Counted from the first letter of the stretch, positions 18,353-27,437 are shown. The stretch is DNA of 64,000 nucleotides from Planctomycetaceae bacterium (GCA_016794985.1 JAEUIQ010000096.1:56076-120075); one strand, 5' to 3'. Numbers and translations: made by a program. Notes: generated by a model from the letters alone, not told the origin.

Positions 18353-19042
18353 CTAGCTGCGTCGTCGTCGGACAAATCCAACCGCAGCCACCAGACCAAC
18401 CATCGTCAAAGCACCTGGCTCGGGAACGGCAGTGATGCTGTCGACCGTAAAGACGGTTCCAGTACCCGACTCCAATCTCAAGGTTTCGAAATCACTGCCA
18501 AAAGCAGCGGAATGAAAAATAGACAAAGGACCGCTGGTCGTGTAATCGACCCCATTGGATGACAGGCCAACAGTATAGCTTCGAGTCGCAGAATTGAAAT
18601 TCGAGCCAATCAAACGGAAGTGATAGTTCGTGTTTGCAGACATCGTAAAGCTCAAGGCATTTTGGAACCCTGTACCTGTGCCAGCCTGACCATCGAAGGC
18701 TTGCACCCCAGTTCCATTATCGAACCGAAAAGTAACGATATCTCCAGCATTACTATTGTCGCGAATTCGAATCCGCTGATTCTGATTCAAAGCGTCCCTT
18801 GTGAAAGTGAAGTCAAGCTGAAAGTTAAAATTTTCTGCTGTACCCGTTGTGCCAGCACTAAAGTCCTGATGAAGGCCGGCACTCGCTGACAATACAGCCG
18901 CGCCAGAAACAACATTGACCGTTCCTGACGTCGTCCAGCCCGTCAAGCCATTGCTGAAATCTCCATTGGTGACAACCAGATCCGCTTGCAGATTACTTGC
19001 GAACATCAGCCCAAAGGCGATGAAACAGAATAGTTTTTTCAT
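18353..19042 (-). CDS. Secreted PEP-CTERM anchor protein
   Basis: A 229-residue protein with signal peptide (MKKLFCFIAFGLMFASNLQA) and a C-terminal sorting signal: VPEPGALTMVGLVAA, a hydrophobic helix, and the basic tail RRRRS. The body reads like a beta-rich extracellular domain (NGDFSNGLTGWTTSGTVN at the start is typical of carbohydrate-binding-like or DUF642-like exported proteins). PEP-CTERM proteins are handled by an exosortase and end up at the cell surface or in the extracellular matrix. The ATG at 19042 is chosen over an in-frame ATG at 19159 because it has AAGAG just upstream and starts a proper signal peptide. It has its own terminator. Confidence 0.9.
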   Translation of the reverse strand: MKKLFCFIAFGLMFASNLQADLVVTNGDFSNGLTGWTTSGTVNVVSGAAVLSASAGLHQDFSAGTTGTAENFNFQLDFTFTRDALNQNQRIRIRDNSNAGDIVTFRFDNGTGVQAFDGQAGTGTGFQNALSFTMSANTNYHFRLIGSNFNSATRSYTVGLSSNGVDYTTSGPLSIFHSAAFGSDFETLRLESGTGTVFTVDSITAVPEPGALTMVGLVAAVGFVRRRRS

Positions 19043-19236
19043 GTTTTTCTCTTGATTTTGAGTGTTTAGCCAGTTGGACTCGTATATGGAATAAAATCCG
19101 GACAGCCCTAGAGAACCACTGGCCAGCAAATCTGAGTCAAAAATTGCCGGCAAATTCAATATTCAAGAAAAATCTATAATTTCAGCCGAAGGCAACTCTG
19201 GGTAGTTAATGTTTTCCCAAAAACAGGTCGTCAGAG

Positions 19237-19592
19237 CACCGACCACCTAGGGACAGACCGTTCGGGGACACACAATGTTGTTGGGCAGACCGCTCGGGGA
19301 CACACAATGTTGTTGGGGACAAACCACCTGAGACAGACCGCTCGGGGACACACAATGTTGTTGGGGACAAACCACCTGGGGACAGACCGCTCGGGGACAC
19401 ACAATGTTGTTGGGGACAAACCACTTGGGGACAGGCAAACCACCTGAGACAAACCACCTGGGGAAACCACCTGGGGACACACAATGTTGTTGGAGGCTAT
19501 CGCACAGACGACTTTTGTTGGCCAACCCGGGGGACAGACAACTTTCGCCTTTCCCGTCCAGGCACTAGAAAGTTGAGTGTCCCCGGAAGCGT
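19237..19592. repeat. Tandem array plus full copy of the GGGGACACACAA repeat family
   Basis: Four tandem units with the core TCGGGGACACACAATGTTGT occur at about 19262, 19294, 19341 and 19391, each joined by GGGACAAACCACCTG or CAGACCGCTC linkers. They lead into a complete element from about 19470 (CTGGGGACACACAATGTTGT) through TATCGCACAGACGAC and GGGGGACAGACAACTTTCGC to the closing inverted end AGAAAGTTGAGTGTCCCC at about 19567-19584. The complete part matches 27.77-27.90 kb almost base for base. Minus-strand open frames across it, rich in VCPQ, are artefacts of the repeat. Confidence 0.85.
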
Positions 19593-19692
19593 CCCCATGC
19601 TCCAGCCAAACCACTGCACACAGGAGCGTTTTTTTGCAAAAACAACGCTACCGAATGTGGCATAATTTGAAGGCGAGCCCAAAGACAACGTT

Positions 19693-19951
19693 TTGGCAGT
19701 TTTAAAGAGAGCTTCAGCACAGGAACAAAACGATTCACGTTATGAGAATGGAGCATTCCGTCCGGTAGATTCGGTTGATTTACCTGACAACACAGTTGTT
19801 GAATTTGAACCGCGACTAGTTACGAGTATTGGGGCATGGCCCGAGGGCTATTTCGAAGCAACTGCTGGAACATTTGTGGCCGAGGACATCGAACGACCGC
19901 CACTGGGTTTTACTGCCTCGCGACGTGCTTGTTAACATTGACGAGGAATGA
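19693..19951 (+). pseudogene. Frameshifted antitoxin-like gene (DUF104-like start, PPLG..RD tail)
   Basis: The frame contains RYENGAFRPVDSVDLPDNTVVEF, which resembles the N-terminal strand pair of DUF104-type antitoxins, and then WPEGYFEATAGTFVAEDIERPPLG, a tail seen in small toxin-antitoxin-linked proteins. After PPLG the reading frame runs to an early stop. A one-base shift near 19909 restores LPRDVLVNIDEE and a stop TGA at 19949-19951, which overlaps the next ATG as ATGA. The shifted frame fits the family better, so the gene is probably broken by a single indel. No good ATG start is visible; the first candidate is TTG 19693. Confidence 0.55.
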
Positions 19952-20190
19952 AAATGACCACCGTGACCATTGAGGAAGCCCAGGCCAAACTAAAGGAACT
20001 CATCCATCAACTGGGACCTGGCGAGGAACTCATCATCACCGACAACCAACAAACGGTCGCCAAGCTGGTGGGCGAATCGCCGCCGACGAGAAAGCAGCGG
20101 CCCGGTCCTGGGCTACTGAAGGGACGAGTCGTCTATATGGCTGCCGATTTCAACGAGCCCTTAGATGACTTGAAGGAACACTTGGAGTGA
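19948..20190 (+). CDS. Phd/YefM- or VapB-like antitoxin
   Basis: An 80-residue protein: MTTVTIEEAQAKLKELIHQLGPGEELIITDNQQTVAKLVGE has the typical strand-helix-strand start of Phd/YefM antitoxins (TIxEAxxxLxxLI..GEEIxIT.....VAxLV), followed by a flexible tail that would wrap the toxin. It would act in the cytoplasm, neutralising the PIN toxin encoded next and repressing its own operon. The start overlaps the upstream stop (ATGA at 19948) and its own stop overlaps the toxin start (GTGA at 20187), so the three frames form one coupled unit. Both neighbours are broken, so this antitoxin may be an orphan. Confidence 0.82.
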   Translation: MKMTTVTIEEAQAKLKELIHQLGPGEELIITDNQQTVAKLVGESPPTRKQRPGPGLLKGRVVYMAADFNEPLDDLKEHLE

Positions 20191-20582
20191 AACTGCTGCT
20201 CGACACTCACGCATTCCTTAGGTACGCCACCAGTGACGCTAATCTCAGTCGCTTGGCAACGACCATCCTGGCCAATCCCGCCAACGACTAGTTCCTCAGT
20301 ATGGCAAGTGTTTGGGAAATGGCCATCAAATCGGTAATTGGCAAACTGTCACTGTCGCCAAACTATCGAGACTTTGTTAATGAGGCGGTTTCCGGTTACG
20401 AAATAACGCTCCTCGATATTTCGTTCGAGGACTGCACCAGATATGAGACCTTGCCGATTCGCGACCCGAAACATCGCGACCCCTTCGACCGCATGATCGT
20501 TGTTCATGACCTACATCACTCACTTTCGCTTGTCAGTGTCGACGAGAAACTAGACGGCTACGGGGCTCCTCGTTTATGGTAA
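20187..20582 (+). pseudogene. VapC-type PIN-domain toxin with in-frame amber codon
   Basis: Starting from GTG 20187 the frame reads VKLLLDTHAFLRY, the usual PIN start with the first catalytic Asp (D6), up to ILANPAND. It then meets TAG at 20289-20291 (codon 35) and continues in the same frame with FLSMASVWEMAIKSVIGKL, DPKHRDPFDRMIV (catalytic Asp) and an ending at 20582. In the family this position is usually a Cys, Ala, Val or Tyr before FLS, so one substitution explains the stop. The full frame would be 131 codons, the normal VapC length. Without readthrough the toxin is inactive; reinitiation at ATG 20301 would lack the first catalytic Asp. Confidence 0.85.
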
Positions 20583-21107
20583 CCTCATCGGATCTCCAGC
20601 AGATTCAGGGAGGACAGCAGATTTTCGAAAACAGAGTCGTGTTTGCGAAAGAGAACTGCTTGCTTGCCAATCTTGGCTTGCTGAACCAATGGTAAAAGAT
20701 AGTTGGTAAAGGATATCAGAAACCGGGCTGGTTCCAATCCATAAATCTGCTTCGCCTCGAACGATTTTCTGTCGTGAACTAAAATCCTGAATCCGAAAAT
20801 CTTTCACCAAACATCTTTTACCACAATCCGACCGCCACAAATTCCTTTGCCATCCATTCCTTTGCCATTCTTTAGGCTGAATCCAGCGAACATAGAAACT
20901 GATTAACCAATTCGGCGGGTACTTCCCGCCCCCTCTCTCTACCTTTTCTTCTCTTAGCCACCTCAAAAACGACCACCTTCCCCTTTTCTTCTTCGAGTGG
21001 TTCTATTTGAACGCCAAGTGACTATTGATGTCGGAAAAACTGGAAACAAGTTTGGAAAAGTCGCCTGAAGTAGTCGCAAAGGCAACCGAAAGCGGTGTCA
21101 AAACCAT
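20583..21107. other. Non-coding interval with short direct repeats
   Basis: No gene could be supported. The segment contains ATTCCTTTGCCAT repeated in tandem (about 20845-20872) and AAATCTTTCACCAAACATCTTTTACC, an imperfect tandem of CTTTnACCA units. It looks like old repeat debris after the toxin-antitoxin operon. A minus-strand frame of 130 codons covering most of it is low in complexity and has no recognisable domain. Confidence 0.4.
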
Positions 21108-21142
21108 AAAAAAGAGCCAGCCCGAAATAATCGGGCGAGCTC
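21108..21142 (-). terminator. Rho-independent terminator
   Basis: On the minus strand: GAGCTCGCCCGA, loop TTATT, TCGGGCTGGCTC, then TTTTTTAT. The stem has ten pairs with two interior mismatches and ends in a T-tract. It follows the small secreted-protein gene by about 35 bp. Confidence 0.8.
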
Positions 21143-21174
21143 CAGTGTACTTCGAATGATTGCCTTGCAAATCG

Positions 21175-21573
21175 CTATTGTAAGGAACCGCTCATTCCGG
21201 TAACGCCATTCCATCTGACTTCCACCAGCGTGCCCCTCTGCATTTTTTGTACTTGATGTCCTAGTCGAGTGTCCAGTTCTAACTTTCCACGGCCAAATCC
21301 ATCAATCGCAACTTGTCCCATTTGGACTTGTCCGGCCCAGACAGTAACGACCGTTCCTGGAATCGCTTGGCTGATTTCAATGCTAAACTTCCGCCGCGTG
21401 TCATTCTTGATTTCTTCGTATTTGGCGACTCCTTTGGTAATGCCTGCCGTCATACGAGCAAAAAGTCGCACATCTCGACCAGCCGAGGGTGCAGCCTCCG
21501 CAGGTTGTGACCCAACAAACAACATTCCAATTACTAGGGCAGCAACACTAAAAAACTTTCGACGTGTAACCAT
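21175..21573 (-). CDS. Small secreted protein, planctomycete family of unknown function
   Basis: A 132-residue protein with an N-terminal signal (MVTRRKFFSVAALVIGMLFVGS, cleavage near AEA at residue 27). The mature part has the pattern RRKFSIEI..AIPGTVVTVWAG...GQVAIDGFGRGKLELDTR. Similar short exported proteins with an NNFGRGxLxxDSR-like segment are common in planctomycetes, and none has a known role to my knowledge. A beta-sandwich is likely. It has its own terminator and stands apart from the matrixin operon upstream. Confidence 0.75.
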   Translation of the reverse strand: MVTRRKFFSVAALVIGMLFVGSQPAEAAPSAGRDVRLFARMTAGITKGVAKYEEIKNDTRRKFSIEISQAIPGTVVTVWAGQVQMGQVAIDGFGRGKLELDTRLGHQVQKMQRGTLVEVRWNGVTGMSGSLQ

Positions 21574-21710
21574 GTCTACTTCCTCGAAAACTCACTTCTT
21601 GTGGGAGACGACTCGAACTACCAATTCGATTGAAGTCTTCCGTTCGTAATAGGAGTTAGTTTCGGTGTCCGCATCCGCCAGAATACTTGGCGATTTCAGA
21701 AGATCCCAAG

Positions 21711-23846
21711 TTACATGATTGGTACCCTTTTGGTCAGCCAGTTCTCATACCAATACCAAGCATTCGCATCGACAGTGGGTGGGGGTGAAAGTAGTTGATC
21801 CGGGGTGATTCCAGGCGCCCCTTCAACGACCAAGTAGGTGTTTGGCGATAGTCTATTTCCTGGGTAGACGTAAGTGGTCCCATCAATTTTCTTGAAAGGT
21901 TTCTTAGATGGATCAATCAATTCAGGGCCAATCGGATCCGTGACATCGACTCCTTTCAACACGTAATCGATACTTGCAAATAGTGAATCGGTCGATGTTG
22001 CCAACGATGTAAGAATTGTATAACTACCCGGACTCAAAACAACGCTTTGTGCTGACCGCGTCTGCCCCGGGACTGACAGCACCCGGTATACTGGATTGCC
22101 GCGGGGATCAAAGATAGTGACCCAAACTTGTGCCAGTTCCGGTGGTGTCGGCGACAATGCCGCCAACGACAAATGGAACATCTGTGTTTCGGCAACGTAC
22201 AAGGCATGTTGCTTTTGCTTGGTTTGCGGCGAAGTATTTGATAGCGTTCCGCTGGCCAAGATATCTAAAGCTTGCATAGGTTGATCGAAGCGAACGGCCA
22301 GGTAATAGTTGCCTTGAGCAAAGCGGTCTCCAGCGCGATCTGACAATGCAACCACATAATAGTTTTGCTTGGCGACAACTCCGCGCAGTTGGATGGTCAA
22401 TAGACCATTGCCGTTAACAATGACTTCATGCGGCACTGCAACCTGTTGGGAGTCGTATATTTCCAATCGAGTTACCAATCTTGAACGCTCAAGCGTGGTG
22501 AGTTGCAGGGTCATTGCGGATTTTCGCGAGATATCCCGCGGTGCTTGAAATAAATAAACGTCCCTGTCATTTGTATACGAAAAGCTACCATAGATTTCGA
22601 AATGGCTCCCTCGCGTGTATCCAATTCGATCCTTCATTCTTTCGGAAGTTGCGAATGTATCGTTGATTGATAACTCTTCGTTGAAAAAGTAATTGTTTGG
22701 CTGCAAGAAAATGTTTTGGACTTCTTGTTGCTTCAGTTGCCAAAACTTTCCTGTAACCACTCGTTCCGTCAATTCCGAATCAGCGGTATTGTTGGCCGAT
22801 AGAACCGTCTTCAAGGCGTAGCTACCGATTGAAAACTCAGAATCTTCCGCGGAGCTGACACGGGCAAAATAGCTTTCACCATCCGTTGCAGAAGCGATTC
22901 GGATCATGACCCGTCCGCCGCGGAAATCAGTTGTTACTTCCGACCCCACCTCCGAACCATCTTCTCGGTAAACACGGAGATTCACCCTGGCCAGACTAAT
23001 CCCAGCGGTTATCAGTTCAAATTCGATTGGTCCGCTGTAGTTGGATAATGGCGGGAGTTCGAAATAGTCCACATCGGTAGCGGAGTGCAAATCACCGTAG
23101 ACAATCAACGGAACTCGCCCTCGAACGCTACCGGCGTTGCGGATTCGAGTGGCTTGGTCCCATTGGTCATTACTTTCCCCAAGTTGGTCAAAGGGGTCCA
23201 AGGCACGGTTTCCATAGATCGCTCGAAGATTGTTGATATCTTGTGCGCTCAATCGAGAGTTGATACTACGTGGGTTCATTACTGAAGTTGCTGCGGTTGA
23301 GTGAGACAGCCCAAGTGCATGTCCAATTTCATGAAGCGCGACGGAGTACAACTCGTTAACGTTGCGGAACGCGGCTTTGGAATTGAATAGAATGTCACCG
23401 GCCCAACTTCCAGAGACAGCCGGATCATGACGTACCGTAACCGCCAACGTATCGCTGGCCATCGGAATCGCGCCGATACGTATGTCTCCGAATCGCAAAT
23501 CACCTTGTGTCGGACCGCTGATTCCGAATGGCTCTCCCTGGTCAGAACGGTAGCCTACATTGATCGAAGCCTCGCGAGACCACTGCTGGAATGCCCTTAA
23601 GATTGTGGATTCAATCTCACTGGTTGCAATCGTGCTAGCGAAGGCGGTAAACAAATTGCTGGAATAGTTGGAAATTCTAGTGCCGTCCGGTGCGAAACTC
23701 ACGGTCAAGCGATCAGGCGATAACCAGGGAAACGCTGGCGGATTCTTAGCATCAAATTCGGGACTATTAGAGAGTGCCCCGACGTTGCTGTGGTGAAACA
23801 GAGGCAGTTTGGATTCGTTCGTAGGACTTAGGGCCACGTCACTCAT
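21711..23846 (-). CDS. Matrixin-like zinc metalloprotease
   Basis: A 711-residue protein. Residues about 40-215 form a matrixin (M10-like) catalytic domain with the zinc motif HEIGHALGLSH at 172-182, catalytic E173, and a downstream Met-turn candidate SVMNPRS. The rest (220-700) is beta-rich, with segments that resemble bacterial pre-peptidase C-terminal domains (DVDYFELPPLSNYSGPIEFEL, DVYLFQAPRDISRKSAMTLQL). No signal peptide is visible at the N-terminus (MSDVALSPTNESKLPLFHH), so export must be unconventional or the start is misplaced; the chosen ATG overlaps the kinase stop by 8 bp, which supports it. It is the last gene of the sigma-kinase-protease operon. Confidence 0.88.
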   Translation of the reverse strand: MSDVALSPTNESKLPLFHHSNVGALSNSPEFDAKNPPAFPWLSPDRLTVSFAPDGTRISNYSSNLFTAFASTIATSEIESTILRAFQQWSREASINVGYRSDQGEPFGISGPTQGDLRFGDIRIGAIPMASDTLAVTVRHDPAVSGSWAGDILFNSKAAFRNVNELYSVALHEIGHALGLSHSTAATSVMNPRSINSRLSAQDINNLRAIYGNRALDPFDQLGESNDQWDQATRIRNAGSVRGRVPLIVYGDLHSATDVDYFELPPLSNYSGPIEFELITAGISLARVNLRVYREDGSEVGSEVTTDFRGGRVMIRIASATDGESYFARVSSAEDSEFSIGSYALKTVLSANNTADSELTERVVTGKFWQLKQQEVQNIFLQPNNYFFNEELSINDTFATSERMKDRIGYTRGSHFEIYGSFSYTNDRDVYLFQAPRDISRKSAMTLQLTTLERSRLVTRLEIYDSQQVAVPHEVIVNGNGLLTIQLRGVVAKQNYYVVALSDRAGDRFAQGNYYLAVRFDQPMQALDILASGTLSNTSPQTKQKQHALYVAETQMFHLSLAALSPTPPELAQVWVTIFDPRGNPVYRVLSVPGQTRSAQSVVLSPGSYTILTSLATSTDSLFASIDYVLKGVDVTDPIGPELIDPSKKPFKKIDGTTYVYPGNRLSPNTYLVVEGAPGITPDQLLSPPPTVDANAWYWYENWLTKRVPIM

Positions 23847-26800
23847 GATGTTCTCCGGTCCGATTCGATGCTGGCAAGGTTAAATCCTCAATGGTTTGAA
23901 GCGCTTCACGCAAACGACGTATGTCGCTAGAGGTGGCGAGGGGTGCCAAGTCCGGGTCACGATCCCAGTATTGCAACACCAGTTCTGGGGATATTTTTGC
24001 AACACTAGCCAATATTCTCATGGCTTCTTGACCATCGCCAGGATTAACGACGGAAGTTTGGGCATAAACCCCAGCGATACGGTATTGGGTGTCCGGAGAA
24101 CTGTCTAGCGCCAATGCTTGTGAGGCAATCTCGAGCGCAAGAGTTCGTTCCCCTGTCCTCGCAAGCAAGACCGCGAGAGTTGCATGAGCGGTCGCATTTC
24201 GCGGCTCGATTTCAATCACTTGCTTCATCGCTTCAATGGACGCCGCAGTTTTTTCAGGCGAATTCGCCAGGATCGCCGAGATGTTATTCCATGCAGTCGC
24301 CGAATTAGGAAACCGGCGGGTGGCTGAATAAAAGTCCAGTAAACCGCCTTCTTGGTCGCCGCGTTGGAGACGCAGGACACCTCTCGTCAACAGGCTTTCT
24401 TCATCTTCGGGTTCGCTCTGCAAAAAAGTTTCCAAATCGCGTTCCGCGTCGGACGTCAATTTCAAAGCGTGATAGACTTGAGCCCGAAGGTGTAGTAGTC
24501 GAGCCTCGCTACCTGGGCATTCGATCGCACGCGACAAGTCTCGTTCGGCGGCATGCCAGTCCTGTTGTTCCATGTAGATCAAGGCCCGGTTGCCGAAAGC
24601 TGCTGGATCTTGGGGATCCAATTCCACAACGTGCGAATAGTCATCCAGTGCCCCTTTGTAATTGCCTAAATCGTAACGAACTCGCCCGCGGTTGTACCAA
24701 GCAATTGCCGAATTCGCATCCAATCCGATACATACAGAATAGCTGGCTTCGGCCGACGGCAGATTGTTGGCCGCCGCGTGAGAGTTTCCAAGTATAAGCC
24801 AGGCTTCTGCATCGAGCGGATCATCTTGAATCACACTTTGGAGTTCCGATATCGCACGTTCGATATTGCCCTCCATGTACCATTCATTGGCCAATAGTCG
24901 GCGATCGATGGATGAAATTGCTGGGCGAGTCATCGCGCTCTTTCGCCAAGTGTCAACATTGCTTGCGTCCCCGACAAGTTCGGCGTAACGACTTTTCTGC
25001 AGACCAAACGCAGGGGCTTCCTCCACGCCATCGATATGCGAAGTTAGCCACTCGTGCTGCGTTTCGATCGCAGTCAGTCGGAGTTGACGCTCCTCGGAAT
25101 TCTCAACGTTGGCGATAGTACGAAGCCAGGCACCTGCCAAGGTGAGACGACTGGCCACGACATCATCCAGCCAACTTTCGTTTGCCAATGAGTTCGCCTG
25201 ATCCGATATATTTCTTGATGCTTCCCAAGCCTTGATGACTTGAGGGGCTTCTTCCAAAACTTTCAATAAAGCCGTTGCTCGCACATCAACTTGAGCGGAT
25301 GGTAGGTCGACGACCAGGAGCGGTAATCTAGCTTGAAGTAGCTGTTGATTCCATCGCTCAATGGATGCCTGATTTTCCCAGCGGGTTAATTGTTGTTGAC
25401 CAGTCACTAATGCAATGGTTAGTCCCGCTAGTAAGATGATCGCGCAGAGTGCTACAGAAGTTCCCGACATCAGTCTTGGATGATGAAAACACCAGTTTCG
25501 AGACCTGACTTTCAAGGATCGATTAGGAGCAAACCGAAGAGGTTTACGATTTAGGAAGCAGCCAAGATCTTCCGCAATTGCAGCGGCCGATGGATATCGC
25601 TGCTCCACTTTGTGTGACAAACACTTGTCGACTATTGCTGCAAGGTCGATCGGCAATTGAGGAGCTAGTTGGCGGATCGGAGCAATTGCAGTTCTCCGAT
25701 CATGTATGAGTCGCTCGATTTGGTCGTCAAAGGACCCCGCATATGTCGAAAATGGGCGTTTCCCGGTAAGCAGCTCAAAAAAAACTATAGCCAGCGAATA
25801 CAAGTCGGAATCCGGTGTTGCAATCCCGCCTTCCTTGACACACCTCAGATGCTCGGCCGACATATACGGCAACGTCCCACCGATTGCCTGGATTGCACCA
25901 TCTTCTTGACTAGTGGCTAGATTGAAGTCAAGCAGCAAGGGACGCCCGGCATCACTAATCAAAACGTTTGCGGGTTTGATGTCACCGTGAACGATTCCGA
26001 GCGAGTGTGCATAATCGAGCCCTTCCGCTAACTGCTGCCAGATCCATGCAAGTGATTGGAAGGGAGCTCTATCACCAAGTGCGAAGTATCGAGTTTCACT
26101 CGACGACGTAGATGGCTGCGGAACGAAATCAATGAGTTTTGGCGACACCAAATCCGGAAGCGTTTTCGCCTTGTAGTCGGCAATGGTTTGGATCAGCTCT
26201 CGACCGGTCGATCGTGTCGAACCGAATCGTTGAGATTCGGACAACAGGTCCGCAAGGGTCATGATGCCAAGAAACGGCATGCAAATGGCTTGTAAACCTC
26301 CCTCCTGGTGGACCGAAAATACTGGTACAATGTTGGTGTGCTGCAACCGAGCCAACCGTTGTGCCTCGGCGTTTTGCCCTCGGGTGACCTTTAACGCGAC
26401 CAATCGTCTTGCCAAATCGTCTTGACGCGCCAGGTAGACTTGGCCAAAAGCACCTTTCCCAAGTATCCCAATCAGCTGAAATCCAAGGAACATGGCGTGG
26501 GGTTCGGGAAAGTCACTGGGATTGTTTCTGTTGGTTAACACTACTTGGCGTTCCGCTTCAGCGCGAATCCGCGCGACCGCGGCCGGCTGTTCCAATAACT
26601 CGGGAAAGCGGTCCAAGTAATCTTCGACTGAATAGGGCAGATGGCGTGAATGTCGAAACTCTAGGTCCACGCGAAGTAGCTCTTCCAGCAGAACAGGGCG
26701 TTGGACATGATTTATGTCCAAGAGAAAGCGATTGATTGATGGCACGCTGTTGTCGCTGTTGGACCATTCTCGCTCAAACTGTAATAAGAGCCCTTCGGCC

Positions 26801-26862
26801 TCGTTCGAAAGGAGCGACGTGGTCGCTGGCTTCCGGGCGGAATGGCATGGCATGGATCTCAT
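23839..26862 (-). CDS. Hanks-type Ser/Thr kinase with TPR tail, variant HGD and DFN motifs
   Basis: A 1007-residue kinase. Residues 1-125 are an N-terminal helical region. The kinase domain (about 128-445) has the glycine loop GKGAFG (135-140), VALK lysine K158, HGD at 292-294 in place of HRD, followed by IKPAN, and DFN at 312-314 in place of DFG. The aspartates that bind catalysis and metal are kept, so activity is possible. A long insert around 205-265 is unusual. A transmembrane helix lies near 468-490, and the outer part (about 640-960) carries TPR repeats (AWYNRGRVRYDLGNYKGALDDY and similar). It overlaps the sigma gene by ATGA and the matrixin gene by 8 bp, so all three are translationally coupled. 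Confidence 0.92.
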   Translation of the reverse strand: MRSMPCHSARKPATTSLLSNEAEGLLLQFEREWSNSDNSVPSINRFLLDINHVQRPVLLEELLRVDLEFRHSRHLPYSVEDYLDRFPELLEQPAAVARIRAEAERQVVLTNRNNPSDFPEPHAMFLGFQLIGILGKGAFGQVYLARQDDLARRLVALKVTRGQNAEAQRLARLQHTNIVPVFSVHQEGGLQAICMPFLGIMTLADLLSESQRFGSTRSTGRELIQTIADYKAKTLPDLVSPKLIDFVPQPSTSSSETRYFALGDRAPFQSLAWIWQQLAEGLDYAHSLGIVHGDIKPANVLISDAGRPLLLDFNLATSQEDGAIQAIGGTLPYMSAEHLRCVKEGGIATPDSDLYSLAIVFFELLTGKRPFSTYAGSFDDQIERLIHDRRTAIAPIRQLAPQLPIDLAAIVDKCLSHKVEQRYPSAAAIAEDLGCFLNRKPLRFAPNRSLKVRSRNWCFHHPRLMSGTSVALCAIILLAGLTIALVTGQQQLTRWENQASIERWNQQLLQARLPLLVVDLPSAQVDVRATALLKVLEEAPQVIKAWEASRNISDQANSLANESWLDDVVASRLTLAGAWLRTIANVENSEERQLRLTAIETQHEWLTSHIDGVEEAPAFGLQKSRYAELVGDASNVDTWRKSAMTRPAISSIDRRLLANEWYMEGNIERAISELQSVIQDDPLDAEAWLILGNSHAAANNLPSAEASYSVCIGLDANSAIAWYNRGRVRYDLGNYKGALDDYSHVVELDPQDPAAFGNRALIYMEQQDWHAAERDLSRAIECPGSEARLLHLRAQVYHALKLTSDAERDLETFLQSEPEDEESLLTRGVLRLQRGDQEGGLLDFYSATRRFPNSATAWNNISAILANSPEKTAASIEAMKQVIEIEPRNATAHATLAVLLARTGERTLALEIASQALALDSSPDTQYRIAGVYAQTSVVNPGDGQEAMRILASVAKISPELVLQYWDRDPDLAPLATSSDIRRLREALQTIEDLTLPASNRTGEHHE

Positions 26863-27437
26863 GCTTGACCCTCTAACGCTTCGCTGAGTTGTTTGCGGAA
26901 ACCCTGGAGGATCCGTTCGATCGAACGTTTTGCCCGCCGAGTTTTTTCAGCGATTTCGCTGATTTCACGGCCTTCGATCCGCAAATAGACAATCTCATGA
27001 TGTTCCGGCGGCAAGGTTTGGATCAACTCCTCGATAGTTAACTTCAGAATCTGAAATGCCGATTCCTCGTCGTCCTGCGAAACAGGAGAGTCGAGTTCGT
27101 GTTCCAAAGATCGCGTCCGGCCCACCGATCGTTTGGACGCCCGATGATGATTGCCGCAGGCGCGGATCTTATTGAGGGCGATCACCAACAATAATCTCCA
27201 AAAGCCATCGGCGTCACCAATGTCGTATTGCCCGTCGGAAGCCCGCCGAAAAAACGTTCGAAAAACGCTTTGAACAATGTCTTCCCCGGATACTCGCACG
27301 GCCAAATCTGCCGAAATCGTTCGATCGGCCATGTGCCTGAGTTTTGTCGCATATCGCAAGTACAACGTGGTAGCGGCATCTTGCTGACCAAGACGCACTT
27401 GCCTCAAAAGCGAAAAATCGGTTGTCTGTTCCATCAT
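26859..27437 (-). CDS. ECF-type sigma factor of the kinase-linked planctomycete group
   Basis: A 192-residue protein. Region 2: LLRQVRLGQQDAATTLYLRYATKLRHMA, then SGEDIVQSVFRTFFRRA and FWRLLLVIALNKIR. Region 4: LPPEHHEIVYLRIEGREISEIAEKTRRAKRSIERILQGFRKQL. Such ECF factors usually sit next to a Hanks kinase, as here, where the stop overlaps the kinase start by 4 bp. The frame stays open upstream into the repeat element at 27.75-27.95 kb, but that extension has no conserved content; the ATG at 27437 (or 27434) puts region 2 at the normal distance from the start. Confidence 0.88.
   Translation of the reverse strand: MMEQTTDFSLLRQVRLGQQDAATTLYLRYATKLRHMADRTISADLAVRVSGEDIVQSVFRTFFRRASDGQYDIGDADGFWRLLLVIALNKIRACGNHHRASKRSVGRTRSLEHELDSPVSQDDEESAFQILKLTIEELIQTLPPEHHEIVYLRIEGREISEIAEKTRRAKRSIERILQGFRKQLSEALEGQA

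Noticed and set aside
19237..19500. Possible CRISPR array (regularly spaced repeats)
   Set aside because: The segments between the repeats are themselves repeated linkers, not unique spacers, spacing is irregular, and no cas genes are present. The units belong to the dispersed element family.
20574..20966. 130-codon minus-strand open frame after the toxin gene
   Set aside because: It is composed of short direct repeats, overlaps the toxin stop, and has no start signal or family resemblance.
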